From a virus: a DNA stretch of 38,150 bases. The notes below the pieces were generated by a model, which was given only the letters and a program-made list of their open reading frames with translations, was not told the origin of the DNA and did no database searches. The translations under genes were made by a program, and so were the position numbers. Below are positions 16,275-24,720 of the stretch, in pieces; the stretch's first letter is position 1; each line of letters opens with the position of its first letter. Location: the IMG/VR virus record IMGVR_UViG_3300034200_000800, positions 1 through 38,150 of that record. One strand, given 5' to 3'.

Positions 16275-18508
16275 CCCAACTGCCGCTTGAAACCATCAAC
16301 GAAAACGGCAAAGCGCCTGAAACGCGCATAGCCGATGCGGCATCAGCTCGCGAAATTTTCCAGAAGCTGATCATGGCCGATCAGTTGCGGAACGTGACGC
16401 GCGCCAAGTTGCGCGGTCTTGTTGATGGTAACCCTCCGTACAATCCTGCCGAACTGCGTCGTAACAACCAAGCGTTCCGAACCAATGTGAACTTCCGTGA
16501 ATCGGAAGCGTTCCTCACGTTGGCCATGTCTGCCTTCTACGATGTGTTCGCCGAGGTTCCGACCTACGCCAACATTCGCACCGCTTACGGCAACGACATG
16601 GATAAGCGGGAGGAGTGGTCGAAGATCATTACCGAGGAATTCGACCGTCTCCAGAAGATGGACAAAGACTTCGACTACCTCATGCAGCTCTCGCAGCGTG
16701 AGATGGTCCTTATTGGCGATGGCCCGTTGATTTTCGAAGACAGCACCGATTGGCGGTGTAAGGCTATCATGGCGACGGATCTTCTCGTTCCAGATGGAAC
16801 CAAGTCGAACGTCAGCGACTGGAAAGTGGCTGCTGTCCGAACCCGCATGGGTGTCGATGATCTTTTCGAGAAGATTCAAGACGAGGAAGCCGCTCGCGCC
16901 GCCGGTTGGAACGTGGATTACGTTCGCCAGCGTATTCGCGCTGCGATGCCCGAGCCGTATCGCTCCGGCGTCCAATACGATTGGGAGTTCTTCCAGCGTC
17001 AGCTTCGCTCGAACGACATCACGTTCTCGGCTCGCTCCGAAGTGGTCTTGATGTGCCACATCTTCTACAAGGAGTTCGATGGTCAGATCAGCCATGTCAT
17101 CATCGATGAGCGTGACAGCGAGGACTTCATGTACAAGAAGCTGCGACGCTTCAGCCGGTGGGAACAGGTTATCCATCCGATGTACTACGACCGTGGCGAT
17201 GGCGAGCATCACGGCGTCAAAGGCTTGGGCATCAAGATGCTCCAGGCGATGGAACTGAAGAATCGTCTGCGTTGCTCGATGGTTGATAGCGCATTCGCTC
17301 GCACCCAGATTCTCTTCCGCCCTCTCAACCCGAACGCTCTGAGCAAGACGAGCGTCGTTCAGCAAGGACCGTATGCCATTCTCCCGCCCGACTACGAAGT
17401 CATTCAGCAAAACATTGCTGGCGTTCTGGACGCTCCTATGGCGGTCAACGCGGACCTTGAGAATGTTCTTCAAGGCAACCTCTCTCAGTATCGCCAATCG
17501 CTCAACAAGCCGTCGGGCAATCCTCGTACTGCCACCGAAGTCCAAGCCATCGTGGCACAGCAGTCAGCAATCGGTAAGACGCAGTTGAGCCGGTATTACA
17601 ACCAGTTGGATTCTTTCTTCGAGGAGCGGTACAACCGCGCCTCAAACCCCAATCTGAACCCGATTACAAAGTCGGACAAAGACGCCATCGAATTCCAACG
17701 TCGATGCAAGGAGCGTGGTGTTCCTGTTCAGGCGATGATAGACATCGATTACGTTGAGGCGACTCGCACGGTCGGCCAAGGTTCTCAATTCGCGAAGCAG
17801 CAGCTTCTCGGGACTTTGCTCGGTCTTGCCGGTTCTCTTCCCGAAGGCGGAAAAGTCAACCTGCTCAAGGACTACATCGCCGCTCAGGTTGGCCAACAAA
17901 TGGTGGATCGTTATCTGCCTACTCAGATGCAGTCTGCTCGCGTTCAAGATCAGGCCGCTCTTGCCGTGCTGGAGCATTCCTCGCTGCGCCAAGGCAACAT
18001 GGCAATCGTCACCGATACGCAGAACCACATCGTTCACATCGACACGCATCTTGCTGCCGCGAACGAGGCTGCTGCATCGCTTCAACAGGGTGGAAATCCG
18101 CAGGAGATTGTCCTCTTCCTCCAAGGCATCGGTCAGCACGTTCAGCAGCACTTGCAGCGCCTGTCCACCGATCCTTCACGCCGTCCGCAGGTCGAGGCTT
18201 ACACGCAGCAGCTCCAGATGCTTAGCCAGACCATCGAGCAGCTTGGCCAGTTGATTCAGGAACAGGCTCAGGCAATGGCGCAGCAACAGCAGGCAATGGC
18301 GATTCAGCAGGGTGTCGATCCGAAGACCGCTGTTCTCAACGCTGAAGTTCAGGCAAAAATCGCTCGCCAGAATGCCGAGGTTATGGCCAACATCCAGCGT
18401 CAGAACACGAAGGCGATGGCAGACCTGTCGCGCCGGAATGCGAAGACCACCGCTGATATTCAGCGAGCGAATGCAACTGCCGAGTCTAACTTGGCGCGTC
18501 AGGGATGA
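16259..18508 (+). CDS. Portal protein
   Basis: A 749-residue protein forming the dodecameric vertex that TerL and the adaptor bind. Segments typical of short-tailed-phage portals are seen: NNQAFRTNVNFRESEAFL (about 59-76), the central WRCKAIMATDLLVPDGTKS, then GLGIKMLQAMELKNRLR, GPYAILPPDYEVIQQN and SGNPRTATEVQ. The last 120 residues are Gln-rich and end in repeats of the type [Q/R]NAKxxADxxR (IARQNAEVMANIQRQN, KAMADLSRRNAKTTADIQ), a long coiled coil that could form a barrel. The ATG follows CGACC with no Shine-Dalgarno site; coupling to the upstream gene (16-base overlap) may drive initiation. Its stop overlaps the next gene by 4 bases. Confidence 0.88.
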   Translation: MYGNLAQLPLETINENGKAPETRIADAASAREIFQKLIMADQLRNVTRAKLRGLVDGNPPYNPAELRRNNQAFRTNVNFRESEAFLTLAMSAFYDVFAEVPTYANIRTAYGNDMDKREEWSKIITEEFDRLQKMDKDFDYLMQLSQREMVLIGDGPLIFEDSTDWRCKAIMATDLLVPDGTKSNVSDWKVAAVRTRMGVDDLFEKIQDEEAARAAGWNVDYVRQRIRAAMPEPYRSGVQYDWEFFQRQLRSNDITFSARSEVVLMCHIFYKEFDGQISHVIIDERDSEDFMYKKLRRFSRWEQVIHPMYYDRGDGEHHGVKGLGIKMLQAMELKNRLRCSMVDSAFARTQILFRPLNPNALSKTSVVQQGPYAILPPDYEVIQQNIAGVLDAPMAVNADLENVLQGNLSQYRQSLNKPSGNPRTATEVQAIVAQQSAIGKTQLSRYYNQLDSFFEERYNRASNPNLNPITKSDKDAIEFQRRCKERGVPVQAMIDIDYVEATRTVGQGSQFAKQQLLGTLLGLAGSLPEGGKVNLLKDYIAAQVGQQMVDRYLPTQMQSARVQDQAALAVLEHSSLRQGNMAIVTDTQNHIVHIDTHLAAANEAAASLQQGGNPQEIVLFLQGIGQHVQQHLQRLSTDPSRRPQVEAYTQQLQMLSQTIEQLGQLIQEQAQAMAQQQQAMAIQQGVDPKTAVLNAEVQAKIARQNAEVMANIQRQNTKAMADLSRRNAKTTADIQRANATAESNLARQG

Positions 18509-19236
18509 AAAACATACACTTCGTTCACGGTCTTCACGACGACGGATTCAACATCTGCGAACGCATCGCAATCGCTTCAGCATGGATGAACAATCCTGAC
18601 TGGAGCGTTTTTCTTTGGACTCCACAAGAGCCTACCGGCGAGCAGTGGGAAAAGCTCAAATCGAAGGTTCCGGTTCGCTTGATGCCAATCGGAAATCCGA
18701 AAACATGGAACGGTAACAACATCCCGCAGCATCAGCATCGCGCAGACCTGATTCGGCACACCGTTCTGTACGCAATGGGCGGCGTCTACGCTGACACGGA
18801 CACCATCACGGTTGCTCCGTTTCCAGAAGACTGGCTAAACCATGACACTGTAATCGGTCGTGAATTCTGCGGGGACGAGCCGACCATTGGCCTTTGCAAC
18901 GCAATCATGTTCTCGCAGATGCACAGCCGGTTCCAATGGAAGTGGCTTCAGAAGTGGCAGGAGTTTGACGGGGGAGGGTGGAACGAGATTTCTGTCCAGT
19001 ATCCGTGGAAACTGCACAAAGAAAATCCGGGGTTAGCCAAGGCTGTTGATTTTGAAATGCTTGGGTTCATGCATTGCGGCTCACATAGGTATTGGGATGG
19101 AATCCACTCTCTGGATGGCTGTTCCATTGCCCACTTGTGGCGCACCTACCATGACCAAAAAATGCGCGCACTCACTGAAGCGGAGATTCTAAAACGCGAA
19201 AACACTTACTGTCTGCATGCTTCAAAATATCTTTGA
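18505..19236 (+). CDS. GT32-like glycosyltransferase
   Basis: A 243-residue protein predicted to transfer a sugar from a nucleotide donor. Residues 75-101 (QHQHRADLIRHTVLYAMGGV followed by YADTDTI) match the DXD glycosyltransferase family related to Och1: an Arg-Ala-Asp-x-x-Arg helix, then Gly-Gly-x-Tyr and the metal-binding D97-T98-D99. A histidine near the end (SIAHLWRTYHD) fits the family. It starts on the portal stop (ATGA) and overlaps the following methyltransferase by 20 bases, opening a five-gene sugar-related cassette inside the head operon. The acceptor could be a capsid protein, a fibre or a host surface glycan. Confidence 0.82.
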   Translation: MKNIHFVHGLHDDGFNICERIAIASAWMNNPDWSVFLWTPQEPTGEQWEKLKSKVPVRLMPIGNPKTWNGNNIPQHQHRADLIRHTVLYAMGGVYADTDTITVAPFPEDWLNHDTVIGREFCGDEPTIGLCNAIMFSQMHSRFQWKWLQKWQEFDGGGWNEISVQYPWKLHKENPGLAKAVDFEMLGFMHCGSHRYWDGIHSLDGCSIAHLWRTYHDQKMRALTEAEILKRENTYCLHASKYL

Positions 19237-19783
19237 TCGAATCTACCTGACAGACGAGTGGAATGGAGGATCTGGCCCAGGTTCTCAGCCACAAAACACC
19301 GCAAAATACGTCAAGTTTCTCAACTCGTTCATCCGAGAAAACAAGATCAAGTCGATCTTGGATGTCGGCTGCGGAGACTGGCAGTTGATGTCGATGATTG
19401 ATCTGTCTGGGGTTCGCTACAAGGGCATCGATGTCAGTCCGGTTGCGACGGCATTCGCGAAATCAAAAGCTCCGCTTGGAACCGACATCAGCACCGATAG
19501 CATCGAAGACATTCAAGAATCGTTCGACCTCGTTCACATCAAGGATGTCTTGCAGCATCTTGAGTTTTCAGAGTGCCGAAGGATTCTCGAAATCATCTCC
19601 ACTCGTCACAAGTCGGCATTGATCGTAAACGAACATCCCGGTGCATCGAACGACATTCAAAACGGTCAGTTCAGGCCGCTGAGCATTACCGCAGAGCCTT
19701 TGTGTTGGCCACGGTCCACGGTCATCAAGGTGTTCACGAATCCTCTTTTCAGAAAGTCAGTCACCTATATCCACTCAAAATGA
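19217..19783 (+). CDS. SAM-dependent methyltransferase (class I)
   Basis: A 188-residue methyltransferase. The SAM-binding motif I is ILDVGCGDW at 47-55, motif II is KGIDVSP (about 74-80), and motif IV is FDLVHIKDVLQHLEFSECRR (about 102-121), as in small-molecule methyltransferases. The remaining part ends NPLFRKSVTYI. It overlaps glycosyltransferases upstream and a second methyltransferase downstream (ATGA), so it probably methylates a sugar or its carrier made by the cassette. The substrate cannot be read from the sequence. Confidence 0.82.
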   Translation: MLQNIFDRIYLTDEWNGGSGPGSQPQNTAKYVKFLNSFIRENKIKSILDVGCGDWQLMSMIDLSGVRYKGIDVSPVATAFAKSKAPLGTDISTDSIEDIQESFDLVHIKDVLQHLEFSECRRILEIISTRHKSALIVNEHPGASNDIQNGQFRPLSITAEPLCWPRSTVIKVFTNPLFRKSVTYIHSK

Positions 19784-20403
19784 GCAGCCAATACGATGCG
19801 CTTAGAAATTTTGTCGCCGACCAATTTCCGAAAATGGGCGGTTGGTGCGACGTTGAAAAAGGATTTCAAATCGGAAAGCTGGTCATCGACAGCAAGCCGC
19901 AACGAATCGCTGAAGTTGGAGTCTTCGAAGGCAAATCCACATTAGCACTGGCCTACGCCTGCAAGCTCAATGAAAGCGGCTCCGTCTACGCTATTGATTC
20001 TTGGAAGAAAGAGGACTGCATCGACGACGAGAACAGCGGCAATCAAGAGTGGTGGTCGAAAATCAATCTTGAAGGCCACTACGAGGCTTTCGTTGGCCAC
20101 TGTGTTCGCGCGCAGCTTGTGAAACACATCCAATTCTGCCGCATGTCCTCATGGGATGCGTCGCGATTCCTGCCCGACATGGACATGGTTCACATCGACG
20201 CCAATCACGCCGAATGGCCGTCTACGAGCGATGTCGTCAACTGGCTTCCGAAGCTCAAGGTTGGCGGTTACATCGTGATGGACGATGTGAATTGGGAATC
20301 GACGCAGACTGCGATTCGATTTGTGGAAAAATACTGCACCCTGATTCAGCGGTATGACCTCAAAGAAAGCGTATTTTCAATTTATCAAAAGACCAAAAAA
20401 TGA
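19780..20403 (+). CDS. Second class I methyltransferase (Methyltransf_24-like)
   Basis: A 207-residue protein. Residues 41-56 (QRIAEVGVFEGKSTLA) are the SAM motif I of the class I O-methyltransferase group. YAIDSW (about 68-73), MDMVHIDANHAEWPSTSDV (about 128-146) and GGYIVMDDVNW (about 156-166) match the acidic and metal or substrate segments of that group. I start it at the ATG that overlaps the previous stop; a longer in-frame start would run deep into the previous gene. It belongs to the same coupled cassette. Sugar or lipid O-methylation is the most natural reading, unproven. Confidence 0.8.
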   Translation: MSSQYDALRNFVADQFPKMGGWCDVEKGFQIGKLVIDSKPQRIAEVGVFEGKSTLALAYACKLNESGSVYAIDSWKKEDCIDDENSGNQEWWSKINLEGHYEAFVGHCVRAQLVKHIQFCRMSSWDASRFLPDMDMVHIDANHAEWPSTSDVVNWLPKLKVGGYIVMDDVNWESTQTAIRFVEKYCTLIQRYDLKESVFSIYQKTKK

Positions 20404-20999
20404 TTCCAATTGTCATCACCCAGCGCGGCTCTAAACGCATCGATTTTGTAAAAGAAAGCCTCAAGAAAGCTGGAATTGAAAAGTTCAAGTTCTTCCACGG
20501 TCTGAACGGTGCAAAGTCTGGGCTTAAGGCAACGATTCCGTACATCGAAGATGATCCGATAAATCCCTACTACATCTGCGCCAAGCACATCGGATGCACC
20601 ATGTCGCACATCATGCTCTGGAGTGCGCTTGAGATGTCCGAAGGTGAGAACTACTGGTTGGTTCTTGAGGACGACGTTGTTTTCCGAGATGGGTGGAAAG
20701 AGGCAATCGAGCTTGCGCTGAAGGAGGCTCCAAAAGATTGGGACATGATTTTTGCCGGATCATGCTGCTCCGCCGGTCGTGTTGAGGAAAAAGTTGGCCA
20801 CAACTTGTATCGCTGCCATCCGCTTTGCACTCACGCCTATCTTGTTCGACGGAAAGCGTTGAAGCCACTTCTTGAAACTACTGTCGAAATTTCGGCGCAC
20901 ATTGATTTGCTTATCTACTTCAAAACGAGGCATCTTTTGAACTCTTACTCCATCCTCCCAAGGGTGGCCGACCAGTTCGAAACTGAGATTCCAGATTGA
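20400..20999 (+). CDS. GT25-like glycosyltransferase
   Basis: A 199-residue protein. It starts with IPIVITQRGSKRIDFVKESL, then GCTMSHIMLWSALEMSEGEN, and an acidic E90-D91-D92 (WLVLEDDVVF): the order seen in glycosyltransferase family 25, which builds LPS or collagen-type sugars. Ser/Cys-rich AGSCCS and HAYLVRRKALKPLL follow as usual for the C-terminal half. ATGA overlap with the upstream methyltransferase shows one operon. The acceptor is unknown; a collagen-like fibre is encoded in the window, and GT25 enzymes can act on collagen-type sequences, but the link is speculative. Confidence 0.82.
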   Translation: MIPIVITQRGSKRIDFVKESLKKAGIEKFKFFHGLNGAKSGLKATIPYIEDDPINPYYICAKHIGCTMSHIMLWSALEMSEGENYWLVLEDDVVFRDGWKEAIELALKEAPKDWDMIFAGSCCSAGRVEEKVGHNLYRCHPLCTHAYLVRRKALKPLLETTVEISAHIDLLIYFKTRHLLNSYSILPRVADQFETEIPD

Positions 21000-21013
21000 T
21001 TGGCGAATTCAAA

Positions 21014-22357
21014 ATGAAAGACATCATCCGAGAGCTGTCTCTTAAAGCACTCAAGCGATTTGCAAATGGCGGTGATGGCCAAGCGGATCTTCTGAATGAA
21101 ATTGAAGATCTGAAACGAACGCTTGAGATTCGAACCAAAGAACATGAGGAGCATTTGACCGAGGTCCGCGAGGAACGCGATCATTGGCTTTCTCTCTACG
21201 ACGAAATCAAATTCGCAGCAGAATTCCTAATGAGCTACGCAAAAAATGACGTTCCCAAGTTGGCCGAACAGGTTGACTGGGAGGTAGGCAAAATTGTCCT
21301 GCCTGAAGAAACTGGAACCTATTACTTCAATCCGGCGATTACGCAAGATCCTGACGGAAAGATCCTGCTCTTTGCGCGTCGTTGTCGAAACAAGCGAGAG
21401 AAAGATGAGGATGCCTATGTTGAGAAGAACGACATTGTCATCTTCGAACTCAGCCAGAACCTGCGAGCCACCAAGAAAGCACTCGCAACGCTGGTTTCGC
21501 ATTATCCGAATGAGCAGTTCGAAGACCCGCGTGTCGTTAAGTTCGGCGACAAGTATGGACTAAGCTGCTGCACGTTCGTCCCATTCAAGTCGTACGCGCA
21601 CCAGGGGATGTTCCTGCTCGATAAGCAGTTCCTAAACGTCGGTCGTTTCGATCCGATCTACGGCAACAACTACGCGCAGGCCATGATCAATGATGGCCAT
21701 GAGAAGAACTGGCTCTACTTCGTTCACGACAACGCGCCACACATGGTGTATTCGGCCAATCCTCATGTCGTAGTGCGCCTTAATGGGCGTCTTGAGAAGG
21801 AAGCTGAATACGTTACCGACGAGTTCAACCCTCTTTGGAAGTTTGGAGAGGTCCGAGGCGGTTCAAACCCAATCTACGTTGACGGTCTGTACTGGACCTT
21901 CTTCCACAGCTCTTTGCCGTGGATAAACAAGAAACGTCGCTACTACATGGGCGCATACGCATTCGAGGCAAAGCCTCCATTTCGCATCGCTCGGATGACG
22001 ACTTTGCCGATCCTGACCGGAACAAATCAGCAAGACTGGTGGCCGGGGCTTCCGGCGGTCGTCTTCCCGTGTGGCGCATTCTACGACAGCGCGAAGAATC
22101 AATTCGTCGTCTCGTACGGCATCAACGATGTTGATTGCGGCTACATCAAGCTGCCTCTCGTTGACATGCTTGAGATTACGAAGGTCATTCGACCGAAGCG
22201 CGATGTCGTCAACAAGGAGAACCCAATAAAACTCGACGAGGTTCTCGATCCGATTCCCCAAAGGCACAAACTGAAACGAAACAAGAAAACAAAGTATGAT
22301 CAACTGGCTAAGAGGCTCGAAGAAGGAGAATCCGAAGAACCTGCTGGAGCTGCCTGA
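21014..22357 (+). CDS. GH130-like beta-propeller glycan protein with coiled-coil N-terminus
   Basis: A 447-residue protein. Residues 15-65 form a probable coiled coil (LLNEIEDLKRTLEIRTKEHEE). The rest looks like a five-bladed propeller: YYFNPAITQDPDGKILLFAR, NEQFEDPRVVKFGDKYG, then FGEVRGGSNPIYVDGLYWTF and FVVSYGINDVDCGYIKL. The Glu/Arg/Gly-Gly/His pattern matches glycoside phosphorylases/hydrolases of GH130 (mannoside-active). I chose the ATG at 21014; the only earlier in-frame start is a TTG at 20996 overlapping the GT25 stop. It could bind rather than cleave glycans. Its 3' end overlaps the next gene by 62 bases. Confidence 0.72.
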   Translation: MKDIIRELSLKALKRFANGGDGQADLLNEIEDLKRTLEIRTKEHEEHLTEVREERDHWLSLYDEIKFAAEFLMSYAKNDVPKLAEQVDWEVGKIVLPEETGTYYFNPAITQDPDGKILLFARRCRNKREKDEDAYVEKNDIVIFELSQNLRATKKALATLVSHYPNEQFEDPRVVKFGDKYGLSCCTFVPFKSYAHQGMFLLDKQFLNVGRFDPIYGNNYAQAMINDGHEKNWLYFVHDNAPHMVYSANPHVVVRLNGRLEKEAEYVTDEFNPLWKFGEVRGGSNPIYVDGLYWTFFHSSLPWINKKRRYYMGAYAFEAKPPFRIARMTTLPILTGTNQQDWWPGLPAVVFPCGAFYDSAKNQFVVSYGINDVDCGYIKLPLVDMLEITKVIRPKRDVVNKENPIKLDEVLDPIPQRHKLKRNKKTKYDQLAKRLEEGESEEPAGAA

Positions 22358-22619
22358 CATCAATCTGTCCGACTGGCAGACCGATGGCCAACAGGCTGAA
22401 CTCGCTCAAATTCTGCAAAATCCGATTCTTCGCATGGCATTACGCATCGTTGCCGAATCAATGCCGGTTCCAATGCCGTCACATGGCAGTAAGGAATCGG
22501 ACATTATTTTCGCTGCCGGTGTAACCGCTGGCTACGCGCATTGTCTTGAAAACCTTCGTAAATTGGCGGTAATTGAAACAGCGAAAGAACCAGAAGCGAC
22601 ATTCGATAAGCAATACTAA
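22296..22619 (+). CDS. Small conserved-looking phage protein before scaffold
   Basis: A 107-residue protein. A helical middle (LAQILQNPILRMALRIV) and a second helix with AAGVTAGYAHCLENLRKL resemble a small protein often found just upstream of scaffold or capsid genes in phages; its function is unknown. No membrane segment. The 62-base overlap with the propeller gene is unusually long, so a later start cannot be excluded. Six bases separate its stop from the scaffold-like gene. Confidence 0.65.
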   Translation: MINWLRGSKKENPKNLLELPDINLSDWQTDGQQAELAQILQNPILRMALRIVAESMPVPMPSHGSKESDIIFAAGVTAGYAHCLENLRKLAVIETAKEPEATFDKQY

Positions 22620-22625
22620 CAAATT

Positions 22626-23810
22626 ATGGAAGAACCACTGAACTCACCTCTCACCAACAACGGAACAACCCCCGACTTCGGCAGCTCGTTCATCGACGCT
22701 TTCAAGGCAAGTGGCATTGATGACGCCGCATTGGCTGATGAGTCGGCCAATTCTGCCTCGCAGGTTACGGAAGAGCCGAAGGCTAAAACTCAGAAGCCAG
22801 CCTCAAAGTCCGCAGACGCCTCCAAGCTCAGCAAGGCTGAGATGGATATCGAGCGGATGTTCGGTACGAAAAAGCAGCAGGCTGAGGCTCCGACTTCTAC
22901 GGACGCTGATTCCGATATTCCCGAGACGATCAAGTCCACGAAAGCCGCTGATGCTTTCCGCAAGATCAAGGAAGAGAAGGCTTTGCTGGCCAAGCAGTTG
23001 GATGAGCTGAAGTCTGGAAAGACTGCCAATCCGAACTACGAAGCGCAGCTCAAGACATTGCAGGAAGAGCGTGATGCGCTTTCCGAGCGTGTTCGCATCC
23101 TCGATGTCGAGCGTCACCCTGAGTTCGTCAAGAAGTACGAAGGCAAGATTAGCGGCGTCTTTGATTCCGTGAAGAACCTTGTTGGAACTGACGGGGAGCG
23201 ACTTGTTGATTTGCTCAAGTCGCCCGAGAGCGATTATCGCAACTCGCAGATTGATGACATTGTCGAAGGTCTTTCACCGTCCAAGAAGGCAAAGCTCGGT
23301 GCGCTGATTGTGAAGTACGAAGAAATCAATGGCGAACGCGCGTCAGAGATTTCCGAGGCGAAAGCTGATTACGACGCCATCATCTCGAAGTACCAGCAAG
23401 ACAACGAGGAGGGTACTAAGGCTGCGTTAGAGTCGGCCACCAAGACCTGGGCTAAGGTGAGCGAGAATGCTCGCGCGCTTGAAATCTTTGAACCGCGCGA
23501 AGGAGATGAGGAATGGAACACCGAGTTGAATGGCCGACTGAGTCTCGCCCAGCAGATCTTCAACGGCGAGAACAGTGAAGAAGACCTCGCCAAGGCGGCT
23601 CTGTGGGCCGCTGCCGCGCCAAAGTACCGCGAACTGCTCTATGCTCAGGTCGAGGTGAACAAACGCCTGCAAGCTGAACTCTCAAAGTATCGCGGAAGCG
23701 AGCCTGGAGTTACCTCGAAAGCGACATCTGGAGGTTCCAGGCCTGCCAGCACAAACGCCGCGAAGAGCGAAGACTTTGTCGCCAGTGTGATGAAGTCGCT
23801 CGGACGCTAA
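22626..23810 (+). CDS. Scaffold-like protein
   Basis: A 394-residue, highly charged and helical protein rich in Glu, Lys, Ala and Ser. The first 110 residues are Ser/Ala/Pro-rich and likely disordered; two coiled-coil regions follow (KIKEEKALLAKQLDELKSG; LKTLQEERDALSERVRIL), and the C-terminal half is acidic (EPREGDEEWN). It has no enzyme motif. Length, composition and position after the portal suit a capsid assembly scaffold. What is odd is that the capsid gene does not follow: the operon stops at the terminator 9 bases on, and the candidate capsid gene lies on the other strand. Confidence 0.75.
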   Translation: MEEPLNSPLTNNGTTPDFGSSFIDAFKASGIDDAALADESANSASQVTEEPKAKTQKPASKSADASKLSKAEMDIERMFGTKKQQAEAPTSTDADSDIPETIKSTKAADAFRKIKEEKALLAKQLDELKSGKTANPNYEAQLKTLQEERDALSERVRILDVERHPEFVKKYEGKISGVFDSVKNLVGTDGERLVDLLKSPESDYRNSQIDDIVEGLSPSKKAKLGALIVKYEEINGERASEISEAKADYDAIISKYQQDNEEGTKAALESATKTWAKVSENARALEIFEPREGDEEWNTELNGRLSLAQQIFNGENSEEDLAKAALWAAAAPKYRELLYAQVEVNKRLQAELSKYRGSEPGVTSKATSGGSRPASTNAAKSEDFVASVMKSLGR

Positions 23811-23818
23811 AACAATTA

Positions 23819-23854
23819 TCCCCCGATGGTTCTCGTTACCACCGGGGGATTTTC
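23819..23854. terminator. Intrinsic terminator closing the TerL-scaffold operon
   Basis: A stem of eleven pairs with one A-C mismatch (TCCCCCGATGG against CCACCGGGGGA), a 9-base loop and a run of four T on the plus strand. It begins 9 bases after the scaffold-like stop and lies just before the last minus-strand gene, so transcripts from both directions end here. The minus-strand side (AATTGTT) has fewer T, so it should work best for the plus strand. Confidence 0.82.
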
Positions 23855-23865
23855 GTTTAAATCAC

Positions 23866-24009
23866 TTATCTACGGTAAGGACCGCTTCCGCTCGGAACCG
23901 GCTTTGCAACCGGTTTAATCGGAGGCTTCGGCGGAGGAGACTGCTTGTAAGGTCCGCTGCCGCCAACCTTAACAGACGGCGAACCTTTGTATGGTGCGTT
24001 ATTGCTCAT
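23866..24009 (-). CDS. 47-residue Pro/Gly-rich protein
   Basis: A short protein (47 aa) with three repeats of the type (G)xxPYK/R: near residues 6-8 (PYK), 19-22 (GPYK) and 44-47 (GPYRR), separated by a run of Pro and Lys (SPPPKPPIKPVAKP). It is probably disordered and basic. The ATG overlaps the stop of the upstream gene (ATGA). It is the last gene of the minus-strand lysis/structural operon. Function unknown. Confidence 0.6.
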   Translation of the reverse strand: MSNNAPYKGSPSVKVGGSGPYKQSPPPKPPIKPVAKPVPSGSGPYRR

Positions 24010-24272
24010 AATTTTGCCTTTTTCCGCATCCTATGCTGATAACCGATCTTCTGAAAGCTGGTTTTTTCGCGCTTGAATCGAGCTTTCTCCGCGCTGCTCA
24101 TCTCCATTGTCGTCTTTGGAGTCTTCTCGCTCACACGCTTTGTTGGCCTACAAGCGGGATATCCAGCGCGCTCTTCTCCCTCCTGACGACCGCACGGCTT
24201 GCCGGTCTTGATGTCCACCCACTTCTCGGCGAACCAGCGTCCAAGACCGCCTCTGACTTTCTTATCTGACAT
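24006..24272 (-). CDS. DUF5872-like basic protein
   Basis: An 88-residue basic protein. It begins SDKKVRGGLGRWFAEKWVDI, continues with GKPCGR, GYPACRPTKRVSEKTP, and ends in a Lys/Arg-rich helix. This is the pattern of the DUF5872 family, known in phages and giant viruses, with unknown function. Two Cys in the middle may bind metal. The ATG at 24272 lies inside the previous gene (11-base overlap). Confidence 0.8.
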   Translation of the reverse strand: MSDKKVRGGLGRWFAEKWVDIKTGKPCGRQEGEERAGYPACRPTKRVSEKTPKTTMEMSSAEKARFKREKTSFQKIGYQHRMRKKAKL

Positions 24273-24420
24273 CGGCAACCTTGTATTTGCCGCCGCGCTT
24301 CTTGTACTCACGAACGAGCCAAGCGTTGGCGTATGCTGATGGATAAACGTCGAACTTCGCTTTGGCGGCGGACTTCATCTTGCTGTAGAGCGAAGTGTTG
24401 GTTGGGACGTTCTTTTTCAT
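24262..24420 (-). CDS. 52-residue small conserved phage protein
   Basis: A 52-residue basic protein: a short N-terminal Asn/Thr stretch, then LYSKMKSAAKAKFDVYPSAY followed by ANAWLVREYKKRGG. I recall this motif as a very common small phage protein of unknown function, usually beside lysis or structural genes. It overlaps the lipoprotein gene upstream by 4 bases and the DUF5872-like gene by 11. Confidence 0.8.
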   Translation of the reverse strand: MKKNVPTNTSLYSKMKSAAKAKFDVYPSAYANAWLVREYKKRGGKYKVADVR

Positions 24421-24647
24421 TCCTTCGGCAATGCGTACCAACCCTCATGTATCGTAATCCGGTTCTGACTACGCACCGATTTGCCGCTCGCGTCAACGAC
24501 CCAAACCTTAGCCTTAACGTCCTCAGCGAGGCGTACAGGCTCACCGTGGGGGACGTAAATCACTCGGCTCGCGCAGCTCACGCTCATGCTCGCGCACACG
24601 ATCAAGAAGAGAACGCTTAAGATCAGGTTGTTTCTTGGCGTCTTCAT
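24417..24647 (-). CDS. Small lipoprotein, candidate outer-membrane spanin
   Basis: A 76-residue protein with a lipoprotein signal: charged MKTPRNN, hydrophobic LILSVLFLIVCASM (7-20) and a Cys at 25 in SVSC. The mature part (about 51 residues) contains YVPHGEPVRL, KAKVWV and EGWYALP. Its start lies 107 bases inside the gene for a small membrane protein in another frame, the arrangement of embedded Rz/Rz1-type spanin pairs. Rz1-type proteins are usually Pro-rich, and this one is not, so another phage lipoprotein remains possible. Its stop overlaps the 52-residue gene's start (ATGA). Confidence 0.65.
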   Translation of the reverse strand: MKTPRNNLILSVLFLIVCASMSVSCASRVIYVPHGEPVRLAEDVKAKVWVVDASGKSVRSQNRITIHEGWYALPKE

Positions 24648-24720
24648 TTGTTGTGTCTTTGGTCGTCAGCGCATGAAGCCAGATGACCAGCTTCATAACG
24701 AGGTCGGCCAGGAAGTTCAT
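24541..24720 (-). CDS. Small membrane protein, candidate inner-membrane spanin
   Basis: A 59-residue protein. Residues 2-19 (NFLADLVMKLVIWLHALT) form a weak membrane or amphipathic helix, followed by a charged helix DLKRSLLDRVREHERELREP and a short basic tail. I start it at the ATG at 24720; an earlier in-frame ATG at 24765 lacks support. The lipoprotein gene begins inside its 3' part in a different frame, and the holin-like gene overlaps its start by 4 bases, as expected in a lysis cassette. The hydrophobic part is shorter than in classical Rz proteins. Confidence 0.6.
   Translation of the reverse strand: MNFLADLVMKLVIWLHALTTKDTTNEDAKKQPDLKRSLLDRVREHERELREPSDLRPPR

Noticed and set aside
16343-17545. 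400-codon open frame on the minus strand opposite the portal gene
   Set aside because: Mirror of the strongly biased portal codons; no motif, no neighbours on that strand, no ribosome site.
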